A stretch of 64,000 nt of DNA. Source: Cognatishimia activa. GTDB taxonomy: Bacteria; Pseudomonadota; Alphaproteobacteria; Rhodobacterales; Rhodobacteraceae. The notes under the pieces were generated by a model. That model did no database searches. It was not told where the DNA came from and saw only the letters and a list, made by a program, of their open reading frames with translations. The position numbers and the translations under genes were made by a program. The DNA lies in assembly GCF_026016445.1 (NCBI RefSeq), contig NZ_CP096147.1:250501-314500 (forward strand). The letters are read 5' to 3'. Shown here piece by piece: positions 15,470 to 23,894 of this stretch. Each line of letters begins with the position of its first letter. Within the stretch, counting starts at the first letter, position 1.

Positions 15470-16975
15470 GTGTTGGGCGCAATGCAGAACAATCTGTTTT
15501 TTGATGGCATTCAAAAACACTTTGGCGGCACTTATGCGCTGCGGGATGTGTCTCTGAATATTGAGCGCGGTGAGATAGTTGCTTTGCTCGGTGAAAACGG
15601 CGCGGGCAAGTCCACGTTGATCAAGATCCTTGGTGGCATCCACAAGCCTGATGAAGGCCGTGTTTTGATTGATGGTGACCCTTACGAACACCGACCCGGT
15701 GGGTTTGGAGAACGTCAATCGGTTGCTTTCATTCACCAAGACCTCGGCATGATCGAATGGATGACCGTCGCGGAGAACATTGCGCTCGCATTGGGGTATT
15801 CGCGAAAGGGTGGCTTGATCCGTTGGAAATCCGTTGAAGACTTCGCTCAACAGGCACTGGACAAGGTCGGCTGCGACATCGATCCGACAACCCGGGTTCA
15901 GGATCTGTCACGGACTGAGAAGTCTTTGGTGGCCATTGCGCGCGCACTCGCGGTGGATTGCGACTTCCTTGTTTTGGACGAACCGACTGCATCTTTGCCA
16001 GCCGACGAGGTTGAGCGCCTGTTTGAGGCTTTGCGTCCGCTGAAAGAGCAGGGCGTGGGGATGATCTATGTCTCCCACCGCTTGGATGAGATTTTCCAGA
16101 TTGCGGATCGCGTCGCGGTTCTGCGCGATGGTGAATTGGTTGGCATGCGGGCCATTAGCCACACGACGCCGGAGGAGCTGGTTTATATGATTGTGGGGCG
16201 CAAGACCCGTCAGGTGTTGAAGCCAAAGGCAGCGCCCGGAGATGCCATTCTGAGCGTGCGCAACCTTCAGGTGGATGCGGCTGGACCAGTCGATTTCAGC
16301 CTGCATAGGAACGAGATCATTGGCCTTGTGGGCTTGCGCGGGGCAGGGCATGAACATGTATCCCGGGCGCTTTTTGGGTGCGAGCCGTTTTCGGGCTCAG
16401 TCGCGGTCAACGGACGTGCTCCAAATCTGAAATCCCCTCAAACAGCGCTGCAATCCGGCATCGGCTTGGTCGCGCGGGATCGCACTGCAGAATCCGTCGC
16501 GATGTCGTTGACGATCCGCGAGAACACATTCATCAACCCAGCCGCAGTCGGGCGGAAGCTGTTTTCCTTTATGAGCCCGCGCGATGAGACGGCCTTGGCT
16601 GAACACATTGGTTCCGAGGTTGCACTCTCGCCGAACGACCAAAGCATGTCGATTGAAAGCCTGTCAGGCGGCAATCAGCAGAAGGTTGTGATCGGCCGCT
16701 GGCTGGAAACCAAACGCGAGCTTTTGATCTGCGAAGATCCAACTGCGGGCGTCGATGTTGGCGCGAAAGCGGAAATCTACGCTCTCTTGAATACGGCCAT
16801 CGAAGATGGCGTGGGCATTGTTGTGGTATCGACGGACTTTGAGGAAGTTGCCGCCATCTGCCACCGCGCCATTGTCTTCAGCCAAGGCAAAATCGCCGGT
16901 GAACTCTCTGGCACCGAACTGACAACTGAAAATCTGATCCAGGTCGCATCCGCGTCTAACGTGGCGACGAACTGA
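15470..16975 (+). CDS. sugar ABC transporter ATPase with two nucleotide-binding domains (RbsA/MglA type)
   Basis: This is a 501-residue fusion of two ABC domains. The first has Walker A GENGAGKST at about residues 41-49 and Walker B FLVLDEPTA. The second has the degenerate Walker A GLRGAGHEH usual for this family, a good signature LSGGNQQKV and Walker B LLICEDPTAG. It powers uptake of a monosaccharide with the permease and binding protein that follow. GTG 15470 is chosen because GGGAGGA lies at 15457-15463; ATG 15482 would be too far from it. The first domain's signature motif is changed to LSRTEKS, common in RbsA-like proteins. Confidence 0.9.
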   Translation: MLGAMQNNLFFDGIQKHFGGTYALRDVSLNIERGEIVALLGENGAGKSTLIKILGGIHKPDEGRVLIDGDPYEHRPGGFGERQSVAFIHQDLGMIEWMTVAENIALALGYSRKGGLIRWKSVEDFAQQALDKVGCDIDPTTRVQDLSRTEKSLVAIARALAVDCDFLVLDEPTASLPADEVERLFEALRPLKEQGVGMIYVSHRLDEIFQIADRVAVLRDGELVGMRAISHTTPEELVYMIVGRKTRQVLKPKAAPGDAILSVRNLQVDAAGPVDFSLHRNEIIGLVGLRGAGHEHVSRALFGCEPFSGSVAVNGRAPNLKSPQTALQSGIGLVARDRTAESVAMSLTIRENTFINPAAVGRKLFSFMSPRDETALAEHIGSEVALSPNDQSMSIESLSGGNQQKVVIGRWLETKRELLICEDPTAGVDVGAKAEIYALLNTAIEDGVGIVVVSTDFEEVAAICHRAIVFSQGKIAGELSGTELTTENLIQVASASNVATN

Positions 16976-16984
16976 GGAACCACC

Positions 16985-18004
16985 ATGCAATCGCTTGAAT
17001 CCAACGCACTTGAACCAACCAAAGCAGAGCTGAAAAATGCCAGCACACGCACCCGCGCGATGCGATTGCTGCCAGTTTACGGCTTGGTCATTCTGACCGG
17101 ACTATTGATCGTTCTATTTTCGATCCTTTTACCGAACACCTTCCCGACGGTTCTGAACCTTCGGGCGATCATCTCTGACAAGGCGATCATCGCGTTGCTT
17201 TCCCTTGGGGCGATGATCCCGATGGCCGCGGGTCGGATCGATCTGACCGTCGGCTATGGTATTGTTTTGTGGCACATTTTGGCGATTTCACTGCAGACGC
17301 TTTATGGGCTGCCTTGGCCAATGGCCGTTGCGATTGTTCTTATCTTGGGACTGTTCACCGGCTTCCTGAATGGCTTGCTGGTGGAAGTTGCGCAGATCGA
17401 CAGCTTTATTGCGACGCTCGGAACCGGGACCGTGCTTTATGCGCTTGCGCTGTGGCACACGGGTGGTCGCCAGATGGTGGGGGCTTTGCCTGATAGCTTC
17501 TATGCGATCAACGGCACCTTCGTCTTTGGCCTGCCCATCACAGGTTACTACGTGCTCGGGATCACGATCGCCATGTGGCTGATCCTCGAATATACGCCCA
17601 TTGGCCGCTATCTGTACGCAATTGGCGCAAACCAGCGTGCTGCGCAGCTAAACGGTATCCCGACCCGTAAATTTGTCATCGGTGCTTTCATGTCTTCTGG
17701 CTTCATCACTGCTTTCGCGGGCGTGCTGCTGGCTTCAAAACTGCGCATCGGTCAGGCATCCGTAGGACTGGAGTTCCTGCTGCCTGCACTCGTTGGGGCC
17801 TTCCTTGGTTCCACAACCATTAAACCCGGCCGCGTGAATGTGTGGGGCACCATTGTTGGTGTTGCCATCCTCGCTGTGGGCATCTCGGGTATTCAGCAAT
17901 TCGGAGGCTCGTTCTGGGTCGAACCGATGTTCAACGGTGTAACCCTGCTGATTGCGATCGGCATTGCGGGTTATGCCCAACGGCGCAAAGGCGCCAAAAA
18001 GTGA
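16985..18004 (+). CDS. sugar ABC transporter permease (RbsC/BPD_transp_2 family)
   Basis: This 339-residue inner-membrane protein has about ten hydrophobic segments and the family motifs SLGAMIPMAAGRIDLTVGY near residues 70-88 and ATLGTGTVLYALAL near 140. It also has IGANQRAAQLNGIP, which contacts the ATPase. It works with the ATPase at 15470 and the binding protein at 18026. The N-terminus carries a hydrophilic 25-residue extension. It starts ten bases after the ATPase gene with GAGGAAC as the ribosome-binding site. Confidence 0.9.
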   Translation: MQSLESNALEPTKAELKNASTRTRAMRLLPVYGLVILTGLLIVLFSILLPNTFPTVLNLRAIISDKAIIALLSLGAMIPMAAGRIDLTVGYGIVLWHILAISLQTLYGLPWPMAVAIVLILGLFTGFLNGLLVEVAQIDSFIATLGTGTVLYALALWHTGGRQMVGALPDSFYAINGTFVFGLPITGYYVLGITIAMWLILEYTPIGRYLYAIGANQRAAQLNGIPTRKFVIGAFMSSGFITAFAGVLLASKLRIGQASVGLEFLLPALVGAFLGSTTIKPGRVNVWGTIVGVAILAVGISGIQQFGGSFWVEPMFNGVTLLIAIGIAGYAQRRKGAKK

Positions 18005-18025
18005 ACCAAGCATAAGGAGGAGATT

Positions 18026-19072
18026 ATGCTTAAACGTTCCCTAATGGCGGTATCCACTGCCGCACTACTATCCGGTTTAGGTGTACCGGCTTTCGCAGAA
18101 ACACCCTTTGACGGCCCAGCTTCAGGTCCAGCTGCAGCGGCAGGCAAGTCCATTGTTGTCGTAGCGGGTGATCTGAAAAATGGCGGTATCCTAGGTGTGA
18201 CCAACGGCGTAGAGGAAGCTGTTGAGACCATCGGCTGGGATCTGCGGGTTTTGGATGGCGCAGGTTCGATCCAAGGTCGTACCGCGGCCATCGGTCAGGC
18301 CCTTGCGCTGAACCCAGATGGGATCATCATCAACGGTTTTGACGCGGTTGAACAGCAAGCGGCGCTGGAAGGCGTTGTCGGGGCTGGCATCCCTATGGTG
18401 GCCTGGCATTCGGGTCCAAAAATCGGCTGTGACGCACCGGGTGGCATTTTCGCGAATGTCTCTACCGATGCGATGACCGTGTCTGAAGTGGCCGCTGAAT
18501 GGGCGATCAAAGATGCAGGTGACGGTGTAGGAGCCATCATCTTCACTGACAGCACATATCAGATCGCGATCGATAAAGCTGATCGTATCAAGGAGACCAT
18601 CGAAAGCATGGGCGGTACGGTTCTGGAGTATGTCGATACGCCAATCGCCGATACTTCTTCCCGCATGGGACCTTTGACTACCAGCCTGCTGCAAAAGTAC
18701 GGCGATCAGTGGACACACGCGCTGGCGATCAACGATCTTTACTTTGACTTCATGGGCCCAGCTTTGGCCTCTGTGGGCATTAGTAGCGCCGACGGCCCTC
18801 AAGCGGGGTCCGCCGGTGATGGCTCTGAAGCGGCGTTCCAGCGTATTCGCTCTGGCAACTATCAGACAATTACAGTGGCAGAACCGTTGAACCTTCAGGG
18901 CTGGCAGTTGGTCGACGAGCTAAACCGCGCCATCCAAGGCGAGGCCTGCTCGGGCTACATCACGTCACCTGCGTTGGTGACCCAAAAGGGTCTCGCCAAA
19001 CTGGGTGAGAGCAACCAGTTCGATCCTGACAGCCCATATCGTCAGGCGTACTCCGCGATTTGGGGCAAATAA
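18026..19072 (+). CDS. sugar ABC transporter periplasmic binding protein
   Basis: The 348-residue protein has a signal peptide cleaved after PAFA, then a type-I periplasmic binding fold of the Peripla_BP_4 (ribose-like) family. Conserved elements are GDLKNGGILGVTNGVEEA, INGFDAVEQQAAL and AINDLYFDFMGPAL. A GGAGG ribosome-binding site precedes the ATG. It would deliver a monosaccharide or sugar derivative to the permease at 16985. Two cysteine pairs (C around DAPGG, and EACSGY) may be disulfide-bonded. A strong hairpin follows the gene, probably to raise the amount of binding protein over downstream products. Confidence 0.9.
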   Translation: MLKRSLMAVSTAALLSGLGVPAFAETPFDGPASGPAAAAGKSIVVVAGDLKNGGILGVTNGVEEAVETIGWDLRVLDGAGSIQGRTAAIGQALALNPDGIIINGFDAVEQQAALEGVVGAGIPMVAWHSGPKIGCDAPGGIFANVSTDAMTVSEVAAEWAIKDAGDGVGAIIFTDSTYQIAIDKADRIKETIESMGGTVLEYVDTPIADTSSRMGPLTTSLLQKYGDQWTHALAINDLYFDFMGPALASVGISSADGPQAGSAGDGSEAAFQRIRSGNYQTITVAEPLNLQGWQLVDELNRAIQGEACSGYITSPALVTQKGLAKLGESNQFDPDSPYRQAYSAIWGK

Positions 19073-19085
19073 GCTTCAATCCCTC

Positions 19086-19120
19086 GGCGGCCCTTGGCGT
19101 CTTCCTGAGCAAGGGCCGCC
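19086..19120 (+). terminator. stem-loop after the binding-protein gene
   Basis: GGCGGCCCTTG (19086-19096) pairs perfectly with CAAGGGCCGCC (19110-19120). It lies inside the operon, so it is more likely an attenuator or mRNA-stabilising hairpin than a full terminator. Confidence 0.65.
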
Positions 19121-19200
19121 ACACAAACACAGATAAGTGCAGAGCACGAATTCGGGCACGCGCCCGGCATGGCGGAGCTTTGCCCAGCGGGAGAAGACAA

Positions 19201-19653
19201 ATGGATCGTAAGTCACCAAATCGGACACTGAAGGCTGTTGCGCTTTCGACATGCGTAATAAGCGGTTTTGCAACGGCTTCGCTGGCAGAAGATGTTGTGA
19301 AAACACGTCAGGCCAGCATGGACCAAATTCGCATGGGGGCCGCAACCTTGGTCCCGATGATAAAAGGCGATGCAGAATTTGATGCGCAAGTTGCCGATCT
19401 TGCTCTGCGCATGACCTATGCCGGTGCGATGGCCTTTGAGGGTAAGTTCCCAGAAGGCAGCACATCCAGAGGTGCAAACCCAGCAATCTGGGAAAACAAA
19501 GCAGATTTCGATGCAAAGGTTCTTGATTTCATCGCGGACGCCGAAGCGGCGGTTGCTTTGAAACCAATGGATTTAGAGGCGCTAAAGGCTGCCTATCAGC
19601 CTCTGCTGAAAGACTGCGCTGCCTGCCACAAGGCTTACCGGATCAAAAACTGA
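19201..19653 (+). CDS. cytochrome c' family protein
   Basis: This 150-residue secreted haem protein has a signal peptide ending near SLA-E (about residue 29). A four-helix cytochrome c' fold is suggested by RQASMDQIRMG at its start and the C-terminal haem site CAACHKAYR (C139, C142, H143). M40 sits where the sixth ligand or distal residue of the family is found. The ATG at 19201 follows GGGAGAAG. Cytochromes c' bind NO or act as periplasmic electron carriers. Finding one between two sugar transporters is odd. It could accept electrons from a periplasmic sugar dehydrogenase or be a bystander; neither can be decided from the sequence. Confidence 0.88.
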   Translation: MDRKSPNRTLKAVALSTCVISGFATASLAEDVVKTRQASMDQIRMGAATLVPMIKGDAEFDAQVADLALRMTYAGAMAFEGKFPEGSTSRGANPAIWENKADFDAKVLDFIADAEAAVALKPMDLEALKAAYQPLLKDCAACHKAYRIKN

Positions 19654-19680
19654 TCCGGCGAACAGAAAAGGAGATGCACT

Positions 19681-20442
19681 ATGGCGGATCAACCCCTTGT
19701 GCAAATGAAGAATATTACGAAGCGTTTCGGGGGTGTGACTGCGTTGCAGGACGTGAATCTCGAAGCCTATGCCGGCGAAGTCCTCGCCATCGTTGGAGAT
19801 AACGGGGCGGGTAAATCCACCTTGATAAAAATCCTGACCGGTGTGTACCAAGCCAGCGAAGGCGAGATCTTTCTGGATGGCAAACCGCTCGAAATGGCGA
19901 GCCACTCTGACGCAATCGATGTGGGTATCGATGCCGTTTACCAGACATTGGCTTTGGCAGATCACCTTACCCCAGCGAACAATATGTTCCTGGGCAACGA
20001 GCTGACCAAATCCGTGATGGGCATTCAAATGCTCGACAACAAACGCATGAAATCCGAAGCCACTCGGGTCCTGGATGAGCGTCTGGGTGTGCGCCTGCGG
20101 TCTATGGATGTGCAGACCGACAGCCTGTCGGGCGGTCAACGCCAAGCAGTGGCGATTGCCCGTGCGGTCTATCACGAAGACCTGCGCTTGCTGGTCATGG
20201 ACGAACCAACGGCTGCGCTGGGCCCGCAAGAAACAGCGCGTACTCTCAAACTGATCAAAACCCTGCGCGAGCAAGGCCTTGCCGTGATCCTGATCAGTCA
20301 CTCATTGGATGATGTGTTCGAGGTCGCAGACCGCGTTCACGTGCAACGCCGCGGCCGGGCCGTGGGTGTTGTGAAAACAGCTGAAAGCTCCGTGCAAGAG
20401 GTCCTTGGCCTGATTGTCGGCGCGCAAGACGTCGCGGCATAA
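19681..20442 (+). CDS. sugar ABC transporter ATPase, single domain
   Basis: This 253-residue ATPase of the carbohydrate uptake family 2 has Walker A GDNGAGKS at about residues 39-46, signature LSGGQRQAVAIARA and Walker B LLVMDEPTAALG. Unlike the ATPase at 15470 it has one ABC domain, so it would act as a homodimer. It begins a second importer set (ATPase, permease, LuxP-like binding protein) in the same transcript. GGAGATG precedes the ATG. Confidence 0.92.
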   Translation: MADQPLVQMKNITKRFGGVTALQDVNLEAYAGEVLAIVGDNGAGKSTLIKILTGVYQASEGEIFLDGKPLEMASHSDAIDVGIDAVYQTLALADHLTPANNMFLGNELTKSVMGIQMLDNKRMKSEATRVLDERLGVRLRSMDVQTDSLSGGQRQAVAIARAVYHEDLRLLVMDEPTAALGPQETARTLKLIKTLREQGLAVILISHSLDDVFEVADRVHVQRRGRAVGVVKTAESSVQEVLGLIVGAQDVAA

Positions 20443-20454
20443 GGAGATAAAACG

Positions 20455-21582
20455 ATGGCTGCTGCTACAACAAATCTACCCGAAAAGACCTTTATGGACC
20501 GCTTAGAGCCCTATCTGGCTTTCATTGGCCCAATGGTCATGATCTTTGCGATCCTTCTGTTTATGGGGGTTGCGGAACCGGCGCGGTATTTCCGCCTGTC
20601 GAACCTGAACCTGATCCTGCTGGATGCGGCGCTTTATATGCCGATGGCGATGGCGATGACTTTTGTCATCACCCAGCGCGGGATCGACCTATCAATTGGT
20701 TCCATTGCTGCCCTGTCTGGCATCCTGATGGCCTTTCTGATCAAACAATATGGCTTCCCGGCCTATGTTGCGATCCCGCTGGCGATCCTGATGGGCGCCG
20801 TGATGGGCCTGATCAATGGTTTGATCATCACCCGCTTCAAAGTGCCTGATCTGATCGGTACTTTGGCGATGGACCTTGTCTATCGTGGGCTTGCGCTTGT
20901 GATCGCGAAGGGCCTTGTGCTGGCGCGTTTCCCGGATCTGCTGACGGACATTGGTCGCGGTCAAATCCCAGGCTTCATTCCTGTGCCTGTTGTGATCGGC
21001 CTGTTGACCATGGCGCTGGGCTACTGGGCGCTGACACGCACGCACTTTGGTCGTTACACGATCTCTATCGGTTCGAGCCCAGAGGCGAGTGAAATGACCG
21101 GCATCGCAGTCGATCGTCACAAGATCTACGCCTATGTGCTGATGGGAGCCTGTGCTGCGCTCGCTGGTGTCATGCTGACCGGTAAACTCAACGCGATCCA
21201 AGCGACATCTGCGCCTTACTTCAACCTGCACGTCATCGCGGCGGTGGTTGTGGGCGGTACGTCACTCTTTGGTGGCCGCGCATCCATGATTGGCTCTTTG
21301 GCAGGTGTTCTGCTGCTGTCCATGATGATCAACGCGCTTGTTACTCTGCGTATTGAGTTCTTCTGGCAGTCTGTTGCCTCTGGTGTTGTGATCGTCAGCT
21401 CTGTGGCGCTCTACACTTGGATGCAAAAGAAAGACCGTGATGGCGCACGTAGTCTGCTGGCTGGTCTGCGCACTACAGAAGCTCAAAAACTCATGAAATT
21501 CTCAGCGTTCTTGATTGGGATGCTGATCCTGTTGCTGGCCGTTGGAGCTGGACTGGCAACTGATCCGACGCCAAGCGGCTAA
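20455..21582 (+). CDS. sugar ABC transporter permease (RbsC-like)
   Basis: This 375-residue membrane protein of the BPD_transp_2 family has ITQRGIDLSIGSIAALSG near residues 65-82, the ATPase-coupling EASEMTGIAVDRHK and the conserved AVVVGGTSLFGGRASMIGSLAG. The C-terminus has an extra hydrophobic segment (residues 345-370) after a charged KKDRDGARS linker, longer than usual. It pairs with the ATPase at 19681 and the binding protein at 21666. Confidence 0.9.
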   Translation: MAAATTNLPEKTFMDRLEPYLAFIGPMVMIFAILLFMGVAEPARYFRLSNLNLILLDAALYMPMAMAMTFVITQRGIDLSIGSIAALSGILMAFLIKQYGFPAYVAIPLAILMGAVMGLINGLIITRFKVPDLIGTLAMDLVYRGLALVIAKGLVLARFPDLLTDIGRGQIPGFIPVPVVIGLLTMALGYWALTRTHFGRYTISIGSSPEASEMTGIAVDRHKIYAYVLMGACAALAGVMLTGKLNAIQATSAPYFNLHVIAAVVVGGTSLFGGRASMIGSLAGVLLLSMMINALVTLRIEFFWQSVASGVVIVSSVALYTWMQKKDRDGARSLLAGLRTTEAQKLMKFSAFLIGMLILLLAVGAGLATDPTPSG

Positions 21583-21595
21583 GGATACATAAGGT

Positions 21596-21626
21596 GGTGC
21601 GCCCGAGGTAGGAGCTCTGGCGCACC
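21596..21626 (+). terminator. intercistronic stem-loop before the LuxP-like gene
   Basis: GGTGCGCC (21596-21603) pairs with GGCGCACC (21619-21626) over a 15-base loop. It probably adjusts expression or mRNA stability inside the operon. Confidence 0.5.
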
Positions 21627-21665
21627 TGCAAGGCTCCACATTTTTCGCGAAAGGGAGGACTTACC

Positions 21666-22817
21666 GTGAAAACATTCAACAAACTACTACTGGCTACAAG
21701 TGCAATCTGCACCTTTTCCACAGTTGCAATGGCTGATGGTCACGCCAAATTGCCCCTGGTTGAACTGCCAGGCATCGAAGATCGTGACTATTGGGTGCCG
21801 GGCGAAGTGAACGCCGAAGGCAAGCTGGAAGCGATGCAGGCAGTTGTCGGCAGTGAAGCCGTCAAGTTCAGCGGCACGCAGGATAGCCCCATTCAAATCG
21901 CGCTGATCTACCCATCTGCGGATACATCTGACTTCTGGGCCCGCAACTACATTGCGATGACCAAGCGTCTGGAAGAGCTGGGTATCGAATTCGAAACAAC
22001 CGAATTCGCGAGCCGCCAGATCGAGCATTCCTTGCAGTCCACTTACGCAAACCAAGTTGTTCAAGACGCGGACCTTTATGACTTCGTGATCTTTGGCCCG
22101 TCCGAATTGGCAATCCAGGCTGATAACATTGATAAAATGGCTCAGTCCGATGGCTTCTCGACCTTTGTTTGGGCATTCCACACACCTCTGAAGGACCTGA
22201 AGGCGCAGCCAGATGCATGGTTTGACTTCAGCTCTGCCGCAGGCGCGCTGACCATGTGCGATTATATGCTGGGCCGTCTGGGCAATGACGTCACCATGGC
22301 GATGAACCGCGGTATCCCAGGTATTACCGACAACCAGCGTTCCGGTGACTTCAAAGCTTGCGTCGAGGAGAAGGGCAACTGGACAACCGCCTATGAGCAC
22401 TATGGTGAATACCAGCGTGAAGGCGGATTTGAAGGGACATCCCTGATCATGCAGGCATACCCAGAAGCCAAGATCATCCACAATGCGAACACCGCAATGG
22501 CGATGGGTTCCGTTGAGGCGCAAGTCGCCATGGGCAAAGAGAAAGAGATCTTCTCAACCGGTTGGGGCGGCACTGGCCTTGAGCTGGATGCGATCCGTCG
22601 CGGCGAGCTGGACGCAACCCCAATGCGCATGGGTGACGATGTTGGTGCAGCGACCGCGGAAGCGATCAAAGCGCATATGGAAGACCGTGCGGACGAGCTG
22701 CCGTTTGTCTTCCTTGGCCGCATCACCGTCGCGCATGACCAAATGTCTGCAGAGGAAATCGACGCTCTGGAACAAGAAGCATTCCGCTTCTCCGGAGTCG
22801 GCGCTCTCGAACGCTAA
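21666..22817 (+). CDS. LuxP-like periplasmic sugar-binding protein
   Basis: The 383-residue protein starts with GTG after GGGAGGA and has a signal peptide ending near AMA-D. Its C-terminal half closely recalls Vibrio LuxP, with GWGGTGLELDAIRRGELD, MRMGDDVGAATAEAIK and a final EALEQEAFRFS-type end. The N-terminal YPSADTSDFWARN aligns with the AI-2-binding YPGQQVSDYW region of LuxP as I remember it; Ser and Trp are kept but the ligand-binding Gln appears to be Asp. The binding site is thus LuxP-shaped but altered. With its ABC partners it more likely imports a furanose-type sugar or polyol than acts in quorum sensing. It is the last gene before a terminator. Confidence 0.8.
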   Translation: MKTFNKLLLATSAICTFSTVAMADGHAKLPLVELPGIEDRDYWVPGEVNAEGKLEAMQAVVGSEAVKFSGTQDSPIQIALIYPSADTSDFWARNYIAMTKRLEELGIEFETTEFASRQIEHSLQSTYANQVVQDADLYDFVIFGPSELAIQADNIDKMAQSDGFSTFVWAFHTPLKDLKAQPDAWFDFSSAAGALTMCDYMLGRLGNDVTMAMNRGIPGITDNQRSGDFKACVEEKGNWTTAYEHYGEYQREGGFEGTSLIMQAYPEAKIIHNANTAMAMGSVEAQVAMGKEKEIFSTGWGGTGLELDAIRRGELDATPMRMGDDVGAATAEAIKAHMEDRADELPFVFLGRITVAHDQMSAEEIDALEQEAFRFSGVGALER

Positions 22818-22822
22818 GGCAA

Positions 22823-22851
22823 GAATACCGGGCTGTTATGGCCCGGTATTC
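22823..22851 (+). terminator. terminator of the first sugar-transport operon
   Basis: GAATACCGGGC and GCCCGGTATTC form a perfect 11-bp stem with a 7-base loop just after the LuxP-like gene. Confidence 0.75.
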
Positions 22852-22878
22852 CCCAGAATTGGGATTGACCATCAATTT

Positions 22879-22892
22879 TGTGACCGGTAACA
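22879..22892 (+). promoter_or_regulatory. putative operator for the LacI encoded at 28571 (site 1)
   Basis: TGTGACCGGTAACA, one base off a perfect palindrome. It stands 15 bases centre-to-centre from the next site. Confidence 0.75.
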
Positions 22893-22893
22893 C

Positions 22894-22907
22894 TGTGACC
22901 GGTCACA
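22894..22907 (+). promoter_or_regulatory. putative operator for the LacI encoded at 28571 (site 2)
   Basis: TGTGACCGGTCACA is a perfect 14-bp palindrome with a central CG, typical of LacI-family sites. It sits 25 bases before the GTG of the beta-propeller gene. Confidence 0.8.
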
Positions 22908-22931
22908 CAGCAACCACCTAAGGAGATTCTC

Positions 22932-23894
22932 GTGGCGCAATCCATGATGCTCATCGAAAAATGCAGTCACTGTGTCAGCTGGTACGATATTGAAACTGGC
23001 GCGCTGCAGGGGCGTTTGGCTTTGCCGGATTACCCACATGAATTTGTTGTCGATGACGACTTTCACTACGCCTACGTCGGCCACTATGGGGTGCAGAACT
23101 CTGGCATTGATGGAATAGACGGTCGCTCGGTGATCGTTGTTGATATCCGCAAGCAAGAGATCGCACATACCTACGATCTAGGCGAGCACGCGCGTCCACA
23201 TGGCATCGGCTTGGACGGGGAAGGGCGCCTTTATGTGCTTTCCGAATGGACGGGCCACCTATTGGTCAAAGAAAACCCACGTGCGTTCGATCAGGGCTGG
23301 GATCACATCACGCCGACAGGCGGCACGAAATGTCACCTCTTTGCCCTGACACGAAATGGGCGTACGGCCTATTCCATGAACCTGACATCCGGCGATGTCA
23401 CCGTCTTTGACCCTTACGACAAATCGGTCGAACCGATCTCAATCAAAACCGGTGAGAAACCCGAAGGCCGCTGTCTGCGCGAAGACGCGGGCATCCTTTA
23501 TACCTCGCAACGGATTTCTAACACCGTCGCCGTGATCGACACGGAGACCCTGGAGATCAAGCGCCAATTCCCGACACCTGATGATCCCTGCCGCATCTAC
23601 TATGACGGTAAGCGCAATCGCCTTGTGACCATGAACCATTTCGGTGGGTCTTTCAGCGTCTTTGATGAAGCGACCGGAGAGATGCTCCACGAACAGAAAA
23701 CGCCAGCAAACCCTCTTGCGCTTTGTATCGATGATGAGGCGGCCTTTGCCTATATCGCCATCGATTGTGAGCAGGTGCAGCGGTTTAACCTCGACACATT
23801 TGAGGTCGTTCAGACCTTTGACACCGGCAAAGAGCCAGACGTGATGGTCATCCTGCCGGACGGATTTTCAAAACATTGGGAGATGAAGGCATGA
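22932..23894 (+). CDS. YncE/lactonase-like seven-bladed beta-propeller protein
   Basis: This 320-residue cytoplasmic protein (no signal peptide) is made of repeating beta-propeller blades, with recurring patterns such as YVGHYGVQNS, HGIGLDGEGRLYVLSEW, VAVIDTETLEIKRQF and FNLDTFEVVQTF. Propellers of this group include 6-phosphogluconolactonase-like enzymes, so a sugar-lactone hydrolase at the head of an aldonate operon is plausible but not shown. The start is GTG at 22932, eight bases after AAGGAG. It is the first gene behind the double operator and ends with a four-base ATGA overlap into the PdxA-like gene. Confidence 0.75.
   Translation: MAQSMMLIEKCSHCVSWYDIETGALQGRLALPDYPHEFVVDDDFHYAYVGHYGVQNSGIDGIDGRSVIVVDIRKQEIAHTYDLGEHARPHGIGLDGEGRLYVLSEWTGHLLVKENPRAFDQGWDHITPTGGTKCHLFALTRNGRTAYSMNLTSGDVTVFDPYDKSVEPISIKTGEKPEGRCLREDAGILYTSQRISNTVAVIDTETLEIKRQFPTPDDPCRIYYDGKRNRLVTMNHFGGSFSVFDEATGEMLHEQKTPANPLALCIDDEAAFAYIAIDCEQVQRFNLDTFEVVQTFDTGKEPDVMVILPDGFSKHWEMKA

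Noticed and set aside
21666..22817. A true quorum-sensing LuxP
   Set aside because: There is no LuxQ or LuxU gene, it is fixed in an ABC operon, and a key AI-2-binding residue seems changed.
22931..23894. Signal-peptide secreted propeller
   Set aside because: The N-terminus after the GTG start is not hydrophobic enough for export.
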